64,000 nucleotides of DNA from Branchipolynoe longqiensis (GCA_030323885.1 CM059191.1:104518292-104582291), one strand, 5' to 3'; counted from the stretch's first letter, positions 37,437 to 52,400 are shown. Numbers and translations: made by a program. Notes: generated by a model from the letters alone, not told the origin.

Positions 37437-40400
37437 CATTTAAATATTTAAATCTTTGTGTAACTCATGTAATGCAAAGTGTGTAACATTTAATTATTTA
37501 TTTATGCTCACACAATTGCTTATAGCATCACACATATATAAACAACAGATATCTAAACAAAATTAAATTTTTCCTAAATTGGCAGAACTTATGAAAAGCA
37601 AAGACTGCAACGTTCCATTATTTATACGCACATAATGACATATGACATCATATATATATATATAAACAATAGATATCTAAACAAAATCTTAATCTTCTTA
37701 AAAAAGCTAGATCCCTGAAAAGCAAAGAATGCGCCCTTTCATTATTTATACTCATGTAATGGATTATGCTTCACATATATAAACAATATATATCAAAAAA
37801 AATATAAAATATTACTTCCTTTAAAAAATTTTGTAATCTTCAGGGCTCATGAAGCATGAACACCACAGGTGCGATAACGTACGTGCCCGTGCCCGTGCTG
37901 CCCCTCCCCGACAGGCGGCCCGTCACGGTCTGTTGACTCCGGGGAGGGGACGCCGAGTGTGATGCAGAACGGGTTGGTGACTAGCGGCTCCTGGTGGGGA
38001 AGCTGCGAACCAAGGCGGCAAGTGTGCACGGTGAGCAGGTGCAGGCAACAGAGGTGGGTGGTGGGGCAAATGTGCACGTGTGAAGTGTGTGTGTGTGTGT
38101 GAATGTGTGGTTGTCTGTGTGTGCGGATGTATGTGTGTGAATGTGCACGTATGAATGCGTATGTGTGAATGTATGTGTGTGAAGGTGCATGTGTGAATGT
38201 TGACGTTAATGGATTGTGTGTTAATGTGAGTGTGAATGTGTGTGAACGTCTGTCTGTGTGTGAATGTGTGAATGCGTATGTTTGAATGTATGTGTGTGTG
38301 AATGTGCATGTGTGAATGTTGATGTTAATGGAGTGTGTGTTAATGTGAGTATAAATGTGTGTGAATGTATGTATGTGTGAATGTGCATGTATGAATGTTG
38401 ATGTGTTAATATGAGTGTGACTGTCTGTCTGTGTGTGAATGTGCATGTATGAAATTTGATGTTAATGGATTGTGTGTTAATGCAAGTGTCAATGTGTGTG
38501 AGCGCCTCATGTGTGAAGGTGCATGTATGAGCGAGCGTGAATGCCTGTATGTGTGTGATATGTGCATCTGTGAATGTTGACGTTAATGGATTGTGTGTTA
38601 ATGTGAGTATAAATGTGTGTGAATGTCTGTATGTGTGAATGTGCATGTGTGAAAGTTGATGTGTTAATATGAGTGTGAATGTATGTCTGTGTGTGAATGT
38701 GCATGTGTGAATGCTGATGGTAATGGATTGTGTGTTAATGTGAGTGTGAATGTGTGTGAATGTATGTATGTGTGTGAATGCGCATGTGTGAATGGTGATG
38801 TGTTAATATGAGTGTGAATGTATGTGTGTGTGTGAATGTGCATGTATGAATGTTGATTGTAATGGATTGTGTGTTAATGTGAGTGTGAATGTGTGTGAAT
38901 GTATGTCTGTGTGTGAATGTGCATGTGTGAATGTTGATGGTAATGGATTGTGTGTTAATGTGAGTGTGAATGTGTGTGAATGTATGTCTGTGTGTGAATG
39001 TGCATGTGTGAATGTTGATGTGTAATATGAGTGTGAATGTATGTCTGTGTGTGAATGTGCATGTGTGAATGCTGATGGTAATGGATTGTGTGTTAATGTG
39101 AGTGTGAATGTGTGTGAATGTATGTCTGTGTGTGAATGTGCATGTGTGAATGGTGATGTGTTAATATGAGTGTGAATGTATGTCTGTGTGTGAATGTGCA
39201 TGTGTGAATGCTGATGGTAATGGATTGTGTTAATGTGAGTGGGAATGTGTGTGAAGGTATGTCTGTGTGTGAATGTGCATGTGTGAATGTTGATGTGTTA
39301 ATATGAGTGTGAATGTCTGTCTATGTGTGAATGTGTTTGTGTGAATGTTGATGGTAATGGATTGTGTGTTAATGTGAGTGTGAATGTGTGTGAACATCTG
39401 TCTGTGTGTGAATGTGCATGTGTGAATGTTGATGTTAATGAATTGTGTGTTAATGTGAGTGTGAATGTGTGTGAATGTATGTATGTGTGTGAATGTGTGA
39501 ATGTGTGAACACCTCATGTGTGAAGGTGCATGTATGAATGCGTATGTGTGAATGTATGTGTGAAGGTGCATGTGTGAATGTTGACGTTAATGGATTGTGT
39601 GTTAATGTGAGTGTGAATGTGCATGTGTGAATGTGTATGTTTGAATGTATGTATGTGTGTGAATGTGCATGTATGAATGTTGATGTGTTAATATGAGTGT
39701 GACTGTCTGTCTGTGTGTGAATGTGCATGTATGAAATTTGATGTTAATGGATTGTGTGTTAATGCGAGTGTGAATGTGTGTGAACACCTCATGTGTGAAG
39801 GTGCATGTATGAGCGAGCGTGGATGCCTGTATGTGTGTGATATGTGCATCTGTGAATGTTGACGTTAATGCATTGTGTGTTAATGTGAGTATAAATATGT
39901 GTGAATGTCTGTATGTGTGTGAATGTGCATGTATGAATGTTGATGTGTTAATATGAGTGTGAATGTATGTCTGTGTGTGAATGTGCATGTATGAATGCTG
40001 ATGGTAATGGATTGTGTGTTAATGTGAGTGTGAATGTGTGTGAATGTATGTCTGTGTGTGAATGCGCATGTGTGAATGTTGATGTGTTAATATGAGTGTG
40101 AATGTATGTCTGTGTGTGAATGTGCATGTGTGAATGCTGATGGTAATGGATTGTGTGTTAATGTGAGTGTGAATGTGTGTGAATGTATGTCTGTGTGTGA
40201 ATGTGCATGTGTGAATGTTGATGTGTTAATATGAGTGTGAATGTATGTCTGTGTGTGAATGTGTTTGTGTGAATGTTGATGGTAATGGATTGTGTGTTAA
40301 TGTGAGTGTGAATGTGTGTGAACATCTGTCTGTGTGTGAATGTGCATGTGTGAATGTTGATGTTAATGAATTGTGTGTTAATGTGAGTGTGAATGTGTGT

Positions 40401-43400
40401 GAATGTCTGTGTGTGAATCTGCATGTGTAAATGTTGATGTTAATGGATTGTGTGTTAATGTGAATATGCGTGTGGGAATGTATAAGTGTGAATGCTTGTA
40501 GTTGGATGTATGTATGTGAATGTGTGAATGTCTGTGTGTTAATGCATTGCGTGCCAATGGACTGTTTCAATGTGTGTGTGTGAATGAATTAGGTGTGAAT
40601 CTTTGTGTCTGAATCTGAATTTGTGAATTTTTGTGTACGCATGAATTGTTTGTATCTCTATGTGTAAATACCTGTGTGTGAACATGCATCCTAGAATGTG
40701 CAATGTGAAAATGCCCAAATCACTGTCCAATAATGTCATTGTCCACATGGTTAGTGACTAGAATACATAAAAGGAGCATCACGTACAGTTTGGCTTACAT
40801 GATTTGTGCATTTAAATATATAATGTGATGCAACTCAGAATAAAGATACTGTGCCAATATCATTTACGACGAAGTTATCTTGCTTATTTGCTGCTTGTAC
40901 TTCCGACCGTTACTTACTACGGGTTGATTTGTTTACTGTGTTTGTACCTGCATGTAAGCGCCTAACCTACTCAGTTGGTTTGCACCCAAGAATGCAAACC
41001 ACAGCTTTGATGTGCCTGCATGTGTACACAAGAATGGGTCTTAACCTTCAAGAATGCAAACCACAGTTTCAAGGTGCTCGTGTGTGTACACAAGAATGGA
41101 TCTTGACCTTCCAGAAGCAAACCACAGCTTTGAGGTGCTCGAGTGTGTACACAAGAATGGTTCTTGACCTTCAAGAAGTCAAACCACAGCTTCGAGGTGC
41201 TCGCATGTGTACACAAGAATGGGTCTTAACCTTCAAGAAGTCAAACCACAGCATCAAGGTGCTCGTGTGTACACAAGAATGGATCTTAACCTTCAAGAAG
41301 TCAAACCACAGCATCAAGGTGCTCGTGTGTACACAAGAATGGGTCTTAACCTTCAAGAAGTCAAACCACAGCTTCGAGGTGCTCATGTGTGTACACAAGA
41401 ATGGGTCTCAACCTTCAAGAATGCAAACCACAGCTTCGAGGTGCTCATGTGTGTACACAAGAATGGGTCTCGACCTTCAAGAATGCAAACCACGGCATCG
41501 AGGTGCTTGAGTGTGTACACAAGAATGGGTCTGGACATTCAAGAAGTCAAACCACAGCTTCAAGGTGCTCGTGTGTACACAAGAATGGGTCTTGACCTTC
41601 CAGAAGCAAACCACAGCTTCGAGGTGTTCACATGCACATGCAAGAACAGATCTTGACTTTCACTTGGGCCCAAATCTTTATATTTTGGGTAGTTAATAAG
41701 GGGTTAGCCAGAGGTTTTGCTTACAACCAATCATATTCTAGCTTGTTAGTTACATGTCAACGGAAACAGCTAAATAACATTTGTTACATAACATGGGATG
41801 GTAACGGTGTGGGGACACTGAAAGCGGACCCTCGGCTGAGATGCCATCTTCTGTCACATAGATGAAGTGTTGCGACATACACCATGATTGACTTTTAATC
41901 TAGTCAACAGTGGTACTACATGACTCACATAATGACAGCACTGATACTATGTGAGACGTGTTAGCCAGAAGTCACACTCCGTGACATCCACAAAGCCAAC
42001 AGTGACACTATTGACTCCAACAATGTCAATTGTGACACTAAGTGACTCCAACAAAGCCAACAGTGATACTAAGTGACTCCAACAAAGCCAACAGTGATAC
42101 TAAGTGACTCCAACAAAGCCAACAGTGATACTATGTGACTCTTACAAAGCCAACAGTGACACTACATGACACTACATGACTCCAACAACACTAAGTGACT
42201 CCAACAAAGCCAACAGTGATACTAAGTGACTCCAACAAAGCCAACAGTGATACTATGTGACTCTTACAAAGCCAACAGTGACACTACATGACTCCAACAA
42301 AGCCAACAGTGATACTAAGTGACTCCAACAAAGCCAACAGTGACACTAAGTGACTCCAACAAAGCCAACAGTGATACTAAGTGACTCCAACAAAGCCAAC
42401 AGTGATACTAAGTGACTCCAACAAAGCCAACAGTGACACTAAGTGACTCCAACAAAGCCAACAGTGACACTAAGTGACTCCAACAAAGCCAACAGTGACA
42501 CTAAGTGACTCCAACAAAGCCAACAGTGATACTAAGTGACTCCAACAAAGCCAACAGTGATACTAAGTGACTCCAACAAAGCCAACAGTGACACTAAGTG
42601 ACTCCAACAAAGACAACTGTGATACTAAGTTTCTGGTCCAACAAAGGCCAACAGTGACACTATGTGACTCTTACAAAGCCAACAGAGACACTAAGTGACT
42701 CCAACAAAGACAACTGTGATACTAAGTGACTCCAACAAAGACAACTGTGACACTAAGTGACTCCAACAAAGACAACTGTGACACTATGTGATTCTAACAA
42801 TGTATATTGTGACAATAAGTGACTCCAACAAAGCCAACAGTGATACTATGTGACTCAGTGACACTACATACCTCCTACAAAATCATCAGTGACCCTACAT
42901 GACTCCAACAATGACAACACTGACACTATGTGACTCCTACAAAACCATCACTGACCCTACATGACTCCAACAATGACAACACTGACACTACGTGACTGCT
43001 AAAAAGACAACACTGACACGACGTGACTCCTACAAAACCATCAGTGACCCTAGATGACTCCAACAATGACAACACTACCACTACGTGACTGCTAAAAAGA
43101 CAACACTGACACTATGTGACTCCTACAAAACCATCAGTGACCCTACATGACTCCAACAATGACAACACTGACACTATGTGACTCCTACAAAACCATCACT
43201 GACCCTACATGACTCCAACAATGACAACACTGACACTACGTGACTGCTAAAAAGACAACACTGACACGACGTGACTCCTACAAAACCATCAGTGACCCTA
43301 CATGACTCCAACAATGACAACACTACCACTACGTGACTGCTAAAAAGACAACACTGACACGACGTGACTCCTACAAAACCATCAGTGACCCTACATGACT

Positions 43401-46400
43401 CCAACAATGACAACACTACCACTACGTGACTGCTAAAAAGACAACACTGACACGACGTGACTCCTACAAAACCATCAGTGACCCTATATGACTCCAACAA
43501 TGACAACACTGACATTACATGACTGCTAAAAAGACAACATTGCCACTATGTGACTCCTACAAAGATAACGCTGACACACTATGCCTGATTCTTAATACAG
43601 TCAACAGCAAACTCCTGTAAGGCCACCATGACACACAGTTTTTTACTTCTATTTTATCCAACAGTGACAACTATCATGTGACTACTTTAAACCAGTAGTC
43701 TCGTAGTAACACACCACATGACTAAAGTACGCTAACAGTGACACACTGCGTGACTCCCGCAAAGCCGTTGATGACACTCTGCATGACCTACTGACATTCT
43801 TTGCTACCTGTGACCTACTTACATTCTTTGCTACCTGTGACCTACTTACATTCTTTGCTACCTTTGTTTTACCTCCTCTCACGAGGAAGAACGACTTTAA
43901 ATTATTAAATTAATCCAAAATAAAATGAAGAATGCAACGGAGACAAATAAGTGACATTAGTCAATGTTAAACTCCCTAAAGATGCTGTATGTAGACGCGG
44001 GTGGTCAGTTCTGTTCGCCAATAAATATTCTCTGACATTGTGTGCATAGCCGATATCATTTAGGTGGCACAAAACAAAAGCAAAATGCATACAGCATTCA
44101 GTTCTCTATTGATTCATTTTGCACATCCATACTTCTGAGCGGGGTCATAGTTGATTTACCTTTGAATGCCTAAAATATCGGTGATATAAATAGACCCATC
44201 TGAACTAAATTAAAAGACGCCGCTCACAACTACGAAACCAACAGTAAGCAAAACAAAAACTGCATGGTGATACCTTTGAACTTCTTAGCAGTCTCCCAAC
44301 ATAGATTTGGTTATATAAACAAGAGAGTTATACAAGTCTCCATTGGTGAGCATTTGTCAGAGTACACAACTGGCTGTCATAGACCATTTCAAGTGAATTA
44401 AATAACTCTGAACACTGATAATGTAATCAATATTAGAAAATAGGCTAAGTTCATTAGGTAAACAAACAGTGAAAACCTATAGAGACATGAGGTTAGATTC
44501 ATTTTTTTTTAAACATGCAGTATTTGATTAATTGATTAAGTGGAGGAGATTTCAATTGCAGACAATTAGTCTTCCTCAGTGTACTTCTCCATTCCCTATC
44601 CTAGTAATGCCAATTGCCAGGCTAGGTAGCGAAAAGTATAAATTTTTAAGTCATGGGTTTGACTTGGCCGGCAGTTAAACCCGCAGTTTGAATTGTATGA
44701 CCTGCCACATGGCAAGCGGAGACTCAACTCATGCAGCCATCCTTTCTGGATTAAATGGTGATTATAACCCAAAAGCACACTTTCTATTCGCAGAAGTGAA
44801 TTTTCGTCTTGAACTTTATGATAATAAATCATTTTGAAGCTTGACTTGCTGAAGTAGCCCTGAGAGCCTTTATGTAGGCTGAGTAATTAGCCTGATTAGC
44901 CTCATTAGGGTGAAGAGACTGGTGTTTGTTGCAGTTCTTTACATGGAGGCTGGAAGTCTTTACTCTACCTGTGGAAGCTGGATCTGCGCAGTCGCCTTAA
45001 GTTTCTTCTGTTTGGCCTGAACTCCCAACATTGCTGTAATAACAAATATATACAATTTCTTTTTAATGTAAATTTATTACAATTTGGGCTGAACTCCCAA
45101 CATTGCTGGAATAACTAAGTTTTTGTGGTTTTAAAAAAAGGCAAATTTCTGAAAACTAAAGCGCATTAATTAATTAGTCCATTGACAACGCCACCTAGCG
45201 GCTCACGACTGCACTACCGGGTAAGTCCCGGCGTCGTGGGTAGGTTCATGGCCTTAGGGAGTATTATAAATAGACGAAGCCACCTGTATAAGGGTTCCTG
45301 AGACAGAGAGGGAGAGTGACAGAGAGACAGGCAGTGACAGAGAAACAGGAGTCATGAGACAGAGAGGGACAGTGACAGAGATACAGGCAGTGACAGAGAA
45401 ACAGGAGTCATGAGACAGAGAGTGACAGAGACAGAGAGACAGGCAGTGACAGAGAAGCAGGAGTCCTGAGACAGACAGTGACAAAGAGACAGGCAGTGAC
45501 AGAGAAGCAGGAGTCCTGAGACAGACAGTGACAAAGAGACAGGCAGTGACAGAGAAGCAGGAGTCCTGAGACAGACAGTGACAAAGAGACAGGCAGTGAC
45601 AGAAAAGCAGGAGTCCTGAGACAGACAGTGACAGAGACAGAGAGACAGGCAGTGACAGAGAAGCAGGAGTCCTGAGACAGACAGTGACAGAGACAGAGAG
45701 ACAGGCAGTGACACAGAAGCAGGAGTCCTGAGACAGACAGTGACAGAGACAGAGAGACAGGCAGTGACACAGAAGCAGGAGTCCTGAGACAGAGAGGTAC
45801 AGAGAGGGACAGAGACAGAGACAAACAGTGACAAAGACACATGAAGAGGTACAGAGGCATGAAGAGACAGGGACATAGTACAGCACACACTGAAGCAGGG
45901 GACCTGGGGACTGACGACAAATGCTGAGTCAGCGTGTTCCGCTCACCATTGGCGTGGCTGAAGGGCTTGCCGCAGCCCAGAGACTCGATCCGCGGGGTCA
46001 CGAACTTGCTCTCGTTAGATGCGCGCGCATCTATCACCAGCTGACTGCGAATGACCTTCACCGCGCCCTGTGAGTCGAATCGGAAAATGTCAAGGTCAAG
46101 GTCACTCAAGATCGGACGGGAATCTGCGCCGAGAGTCCAACTTGGGGAGATGGCGAAATGAGCAGAGCATTCGCTTCCCATCTGGGCACTGAGCGCTTTG
46201 GTCCCAGGATAATATGACTGAATGGGCTATCGGATGAGTCTCCCAGTGGGACAACACTATAAAGTCACCGCGAATTCGCACTTTCACAAGTCCACCCATC
46301 CTGATATGCCCTCATGTGTTTCTCGGACGTAAAACCCCAATCAGGCAGGCAGACTTACCGACTTGACGATGTGTAGCCAGGGTGTTCTGTTCGAGTCCTG

Positions 46401-49400
46401 CACGATCACCTTCCCAGTCCTGCAAATAACAGCCGTGACGTCACTCTTTATCCCCACCTATGGAAGGGTTCCTTATATGGGCATGTGGTCCGCTACAAGG
46501 AACCCTGCTCTATGACGAGGCTCGTCTGTACGCTACGGCAGTGGTTGTGGGTTATTACACACAGTTCAGTAACCCAGTGTACAGTTATATATGATCTTCT
46601 GATCAAAAAGAATCTCCGGTGGACTGGACACCTCATGAGGATGTCATCAGACAGGCTACCAAAGCAGATCCTCTATTCTCAACTGTCTTCTGGTTACAGA
46701 AAGAGAGGGCGCCCTCGTCTCTGATTCAAGGATACCATCAAGAGAAACCTGAAGCGGTGAGACATTAAGACTGACTCTCACAGCAGAGAGCTAAATGGAG
46801 AGCGGCAGTCAAGTAATGAAAGCAGTCTTTGTCGCATCGCGACCGATAGCATGATGATGAAGATGATAGCAACGTGATTGTGGGCTGTTATATGTACATT
46901 ATTACACAACCGTTCACTAACCCGTAGTATATGTACTTTATATAAGTGTGATTGTGGACTGTTATACATACATTATTATACAACCGTTCACTAACCTGTA
47001 GTATATGTACTTTATATAAGTGTGATTGTGGACTGTTATACATACATTATTATACAACCGTTCCCTATCCCATGGTATATGTACTTTACATAAGTGTGAT
47101 TGCGGACCGTTATATATACATTATTAAACAACCGTTCCCTATCCCATGGTATATGTACTATATATAAGTGTGATTGTTGACTGTTATATATACATTATTA
47201 CACAACTGTTCCCTATCCTGTGGTATATGTACTTTATTGCAGTGTTATATATACATTATTTCACAACTGTCCACTAACCCGTAGTATATGTACTCTATAG
47301 CATCGTGGTTGTACGCAAACCTCTCCACAGGAAACTCTTCAAATAAATCGAGCGCCCTGCAAAATTAGAAAAACACAACACTGAAACAAAGTTTGGTCTG
47401 TCACCACGAGTATGCGGTTAACAATTTTCATGTGTCTCACTGCATCAGTGTATAGTAACTACTGTCGTGGGAGAATTTATGCGAAACATTGCCCCCAGAG
47501 CCGTTTTCGACACGACACTTCTTGCTATTCCGGGTGTGTTAACCATTACACTACCTGTGCTCCCAGATGCAATCACCCTAGCTACACTTACCTGTCTATG
47601 TGGCTCCTTGCGTGAGAGGTCAATGCAAACTACGACACTCGGCCCCCTGGAATTGTAAGTCACAATTCCAGGGGGCTAAGTGTAGTACAATGTAAGTCTT
47701 TTAAATTGTTTACGTCCATTCATACATACACAGGGTAGGTTCAACAACCATACAGACAATACACTTATATATGCATACATACACAGGGTAGGTTCAACAA
47801 CCGTACAGACAATACACTTATATATGCATACATACACAGGTAGGTTCAACAACCATACAGACACTGCTCTTATATATGCATACATACACAGGGTAAGTTC
47901 AACAACCATACAGACAATACACGTATATATGCATACATACACAGGATAGGTTCAACAACCATACAGACAATGCACTTATATATACATACATACACAGGGT
48001 AAGTTCAACAACCATACAGACAATGTACTTATATATGCATACATGCACAGGGTAGGTTCAACAACCATACAGACAATGTACTTATATATGCATACATACA
48101 CAGGGTAAGTTCAACAACCATACAGACAATGTACTTATATATGCATACATGCACAGGGTAGGTACAACAACCATACAGACAATGCACTTATATATGCATA
48201 CATACACAGGTAGGTTCAACAACCATACAGACAATGCTCTTATATATGCATACATACACAGGGTAGGTTCAACAACCATACAGACAATGTACTTATATAT
48301 GCATACATACACAGCTAGGTTCAACAACCATACAGACAATGCACTTATATATGCATACATACACAGGTAGGTTCAACAACCATACAGACAATACACTTAT
48401 ATATGCATACATACACAGGTAGGTTCAACAACCATACAGACAATGCTCTTATATATGCATACATACACAGGGTAGGTTCAACAACCATACAGACAATGTA
48501 CTTATATATGCATACATACACAGGGTAGGTTCAACAACCATACAGACAATGCACTTATATATGCATACATACACAGGGTAGGTTCAACAACCAAACAGAC
48601 AATGCACTTATATATGCATACATACACAGGGTAGGTTCAACAACCATACAGACAATGCACTTATATATGCATACATACACAGGGTAAGTTCAACAACCAT
48701 ACAGACAATGTACTTATATATGCATACATACACAGGGTAGGTTCAACAACCATACAGACAATGCTCTTATATATGCATACATGCACAGGGTAGGTGCAAC
48801 AACTATACAGACAATGCACTTATATATGCATACATACACAGGTAGGTTCAACAACCATACAGACAATGTACTTATATATGCATACATACACAGGGTAGGT
48901 TCAACAACCATACAGACAATGCACTTATATATGCATACATACACAGGATAGGTTCAACAACCATACAGACAATGCTCTTATATATGCATACATGCACAGG
49001 GTAGGTGCAACAACTATACAGACAATGCACTTATATATGCATACATACACAGGGTAGGTTCAACAACCATACAGACAATGCACTTATATATGCATACATA
49101 CACAGGTAGGTTCAACAACCATACAGACAATGCTCTTATATATGCATACATACACAGGTAAATTCAACAACCATACAGACAATGTACTTATATATGCATA
49201 CATACACAGGGTAGGTTCAACAACCATACAGACAATGCACTTATATATGCATACATACACAGGTAGGTTCAACAACCATACAGACATGACTTATATGCTA
49301 CATACAAGGTAGTTCAACAACCATACAGACAATGCACTTATATATGCATACATACACAGGGTAGGTTCAACAACCATACAGACAATACACTTATATATGC

Positions 49401-52400
49401 ATACATACACAGGGTAGGTTCAACAACCATACAGACAATGCACTTATATATGCATACATACACAGGGTAGGTTCAACAACCATACAGACAATGCACTTAT
49501 ATATGCATACATACACAGGTAGGTTCAACAACCAAACAGACAATGCACTTATATATGCATACATACACAGGATAGGTTCAACAACCATACAGACAATACA
49601 CTTATATATGCATACATACACAGGGTAGGTTCAACAACCAAACATACAATGCACTTATATATGCATACATACACAGGATAGGTTCAACAACCATACAGAC
49701 AATACACTTATATATGCATACATACACAGGGTAGGTTCAACAACCAAACAGACAATGCACTTATATATGCATACATACACAGGGTAGGTTCAACAACCAT
49801 ACAGAGAATCCACTTATATATGCATACATGCACAGGGTAGGTTCAACAACCAAACCACTCATATCTTGTAATGGATCCAGGTCACAGAAATCAGTGTCAT
49901 GGGGGTAATGAAAATAGAAAGTATTGGCCTAGATCAGGATTCGAACCCACTATGCATTACGTTCCATTCTGTGTCTTGAGGTACCATATCACTGGGCGAT
50001 GGCCGAATCGGTAGAGTGCAGGCTTCCCATGCCGAAGGTTGGGAGCTCGAATCCCAGCCGAGTCAAACCAATGACTTACAAAATTGATACTTGTCACTAC
50101 CTAGCCTGGCACTCGGCATTAATAGGATAGGACAAGGACTGGTTAGCTCAGTGTCAGGATAATGTGACTGTGTGGGATATCACATCATGGTGCCTGTGCC
50201 CTGGTCTCCCAGTGGGGCAGCATTATAAAGTTGGCATGAGTGCACACTGATAGAGGTTGGTACTCATCCTGATTACCTGAGATGTTGCTAGGACATAAAA
50301 CACAAACAAACATGACTGGCGCCATGACTTACTTGATGAACTCTATTGGTGGGCCCACAGTCGTGTGTTGCAGGTAGGAGAACGCCTTGAAAGTAAAAAT
50401 AAGTCACGTGACATGGTTGTGTGTTTGTCTGCTTTTAAATGAGTCGCCCTCACCAATCCAGGCTGGACGGGTTGACAGAATCGCAAAGTTTTAAATGAGT
50501 CACCCTCACCAATCCAGGCTGGACGGGATGACAGAATCGCAAAGTTTTAAATGAGTCGCCCTCACCAATCCGGGGTGGACGGGATGACAGAATCGGAAAG
50601 TTTTAAATGAGTCGCCCTCACCAATCCGGGCTGGACGGGATGACAGAATCGGAAAGTTTTAAATGAGTCACCCTCACCAATCCGGGCTGGACGGGATGAC
50701 AGAATCGGAAAGTTTTAAATGAGTCACCCTCACCAATCCGGGCTGGACGGGATGACAGAATCGAAAGTTTTAAATGAGTCACCCTCACCAATCCGGGCTG
50801 GACGGGATGACAGAATCGGAAAGTTTTAAATGAGTCACCCTCACCAATCCGGGCTGGACGGGATGACAGAATCGGAAAGTTTTAAATGAGTCACCCTCAC
50901 CAATCCGGGCTGGACGGGATGACAGAATCGGAAAGTTTTAAATGAGTCACCCTCACTAATCCAGGCTGGACGGGATGACAGAATCGGAAAGTTTTAAATG
51001 AGTCACCCTCACCAATCCGGGGTGGACGGGATGACAGAATCGGAAAGTTTTAAATGAGTCACCCTCACTAATCCAGGCTGGACGGGATGACAGAATCGGA
51101 AAGTTTTAAATGAGTCACCCTCACTAATCCGGGCTGGACGGGATGACAGAATCGGAAAGTTTTAAATGAGTCACCCTCACCAATCTGGGCTGGACGGGTT
51201 GACAGAATCGGAAAGTTTTAAATGAGTCACCCTCACTAATCCGGGCTGGACGGGATGACAGAATCGGAAAGTTTTAAATGAGTCACCCTCACTAATCCGG
51301 GCTGGACGGGATGACAGAATCGGAAAGTTTTAAATGAGTCACCCTCACTAATCCGGGCTGGACGGGATGACAGAATCGGAAAGTTTTAAATGAGTCACCC
51401 TCACTAATCCGGGCTGGACGGGATGACAGAATCGGAAAGTTTTAAATGAGTCACCCTCACCAATCCGGGCTGGACGGATTGACAGAATCGGTAAGTTTTA
51501 AATGAGTCACCCTCACCAATCCAGGGTGGACAGGATGACAGAATCGGAAAGTTTTCAATGAGTCACCCTCACTAATCCGGGCTGGACGGGATGACAGAAT
51601 CGGAAAGTTTTAAATGAGTCACCCTCACTAATCCGGGCTGGACGGGATGACAGAATCGGAAAGTTTTAAATGAGTCACCCTCACTAATCCAGGGCTGGAC
51701 GGGATGACAGAATCGGAAAGTTTTAAATGAGTCACCCTCACTAATCCGGGCTGGACGGGATGACAGAATCGGAAAGTTTTAAATGAGTCACCCTCACTAA
51801 TCCGGGCTGGACGGGATGACAGAATCGAAAAGTTTTAAATGCGTCACCCTCACCAATCCGGGCTGGACGGGATGACAGAATCGGAAAGTTTTAAATGAGT
51901 CACCCTCACTAATCCGGGCTGGACGGGATGACAGAATCGGAAAGTTTTAAATGAGTCACCCTCACTAATCCGGGCTGGACGGGATGACAGAATCGGAAAG
52001 TTTTAAATGAGTCACCCTCACTAATCCGGGCTGGACGGGATGACAGAATCGGAAAGTTTTAAATGAGTCACCCTCACCAATCCAGGCTGGACGGGATGAC
52101 AGAATCGGAAAGTTTTAAATGAGTCACCCTCACTAATCGGGTGGACGGGATGACAGAATCGGAAGATGAGTCCCTCACTGGTGACGATGGAACGGAGATG
52201 ACACCTCACTATCGGCTGGACGGATGACAGATCGAAGTTTTAAATGAGTCACCCTCACTAATCCCGGCTGGACGGGATGACAGAATCGGAAAGTTTTAAA
52301 TGAGTCACCCTCACTAATCCAGGCTGGACGGGATGACAGAATCGGAAAGTTTTAAATGAGTCACCCTCACTAATCCAGGCTGGACGGGATGACAGAATCG

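Noticed and set aside
47690..49860. Possible CRISPR-like array of direct repeats
   Set aside because: No unique spacers: the whole 53-bp unit is conserved. The context is a eukaryotic intron.
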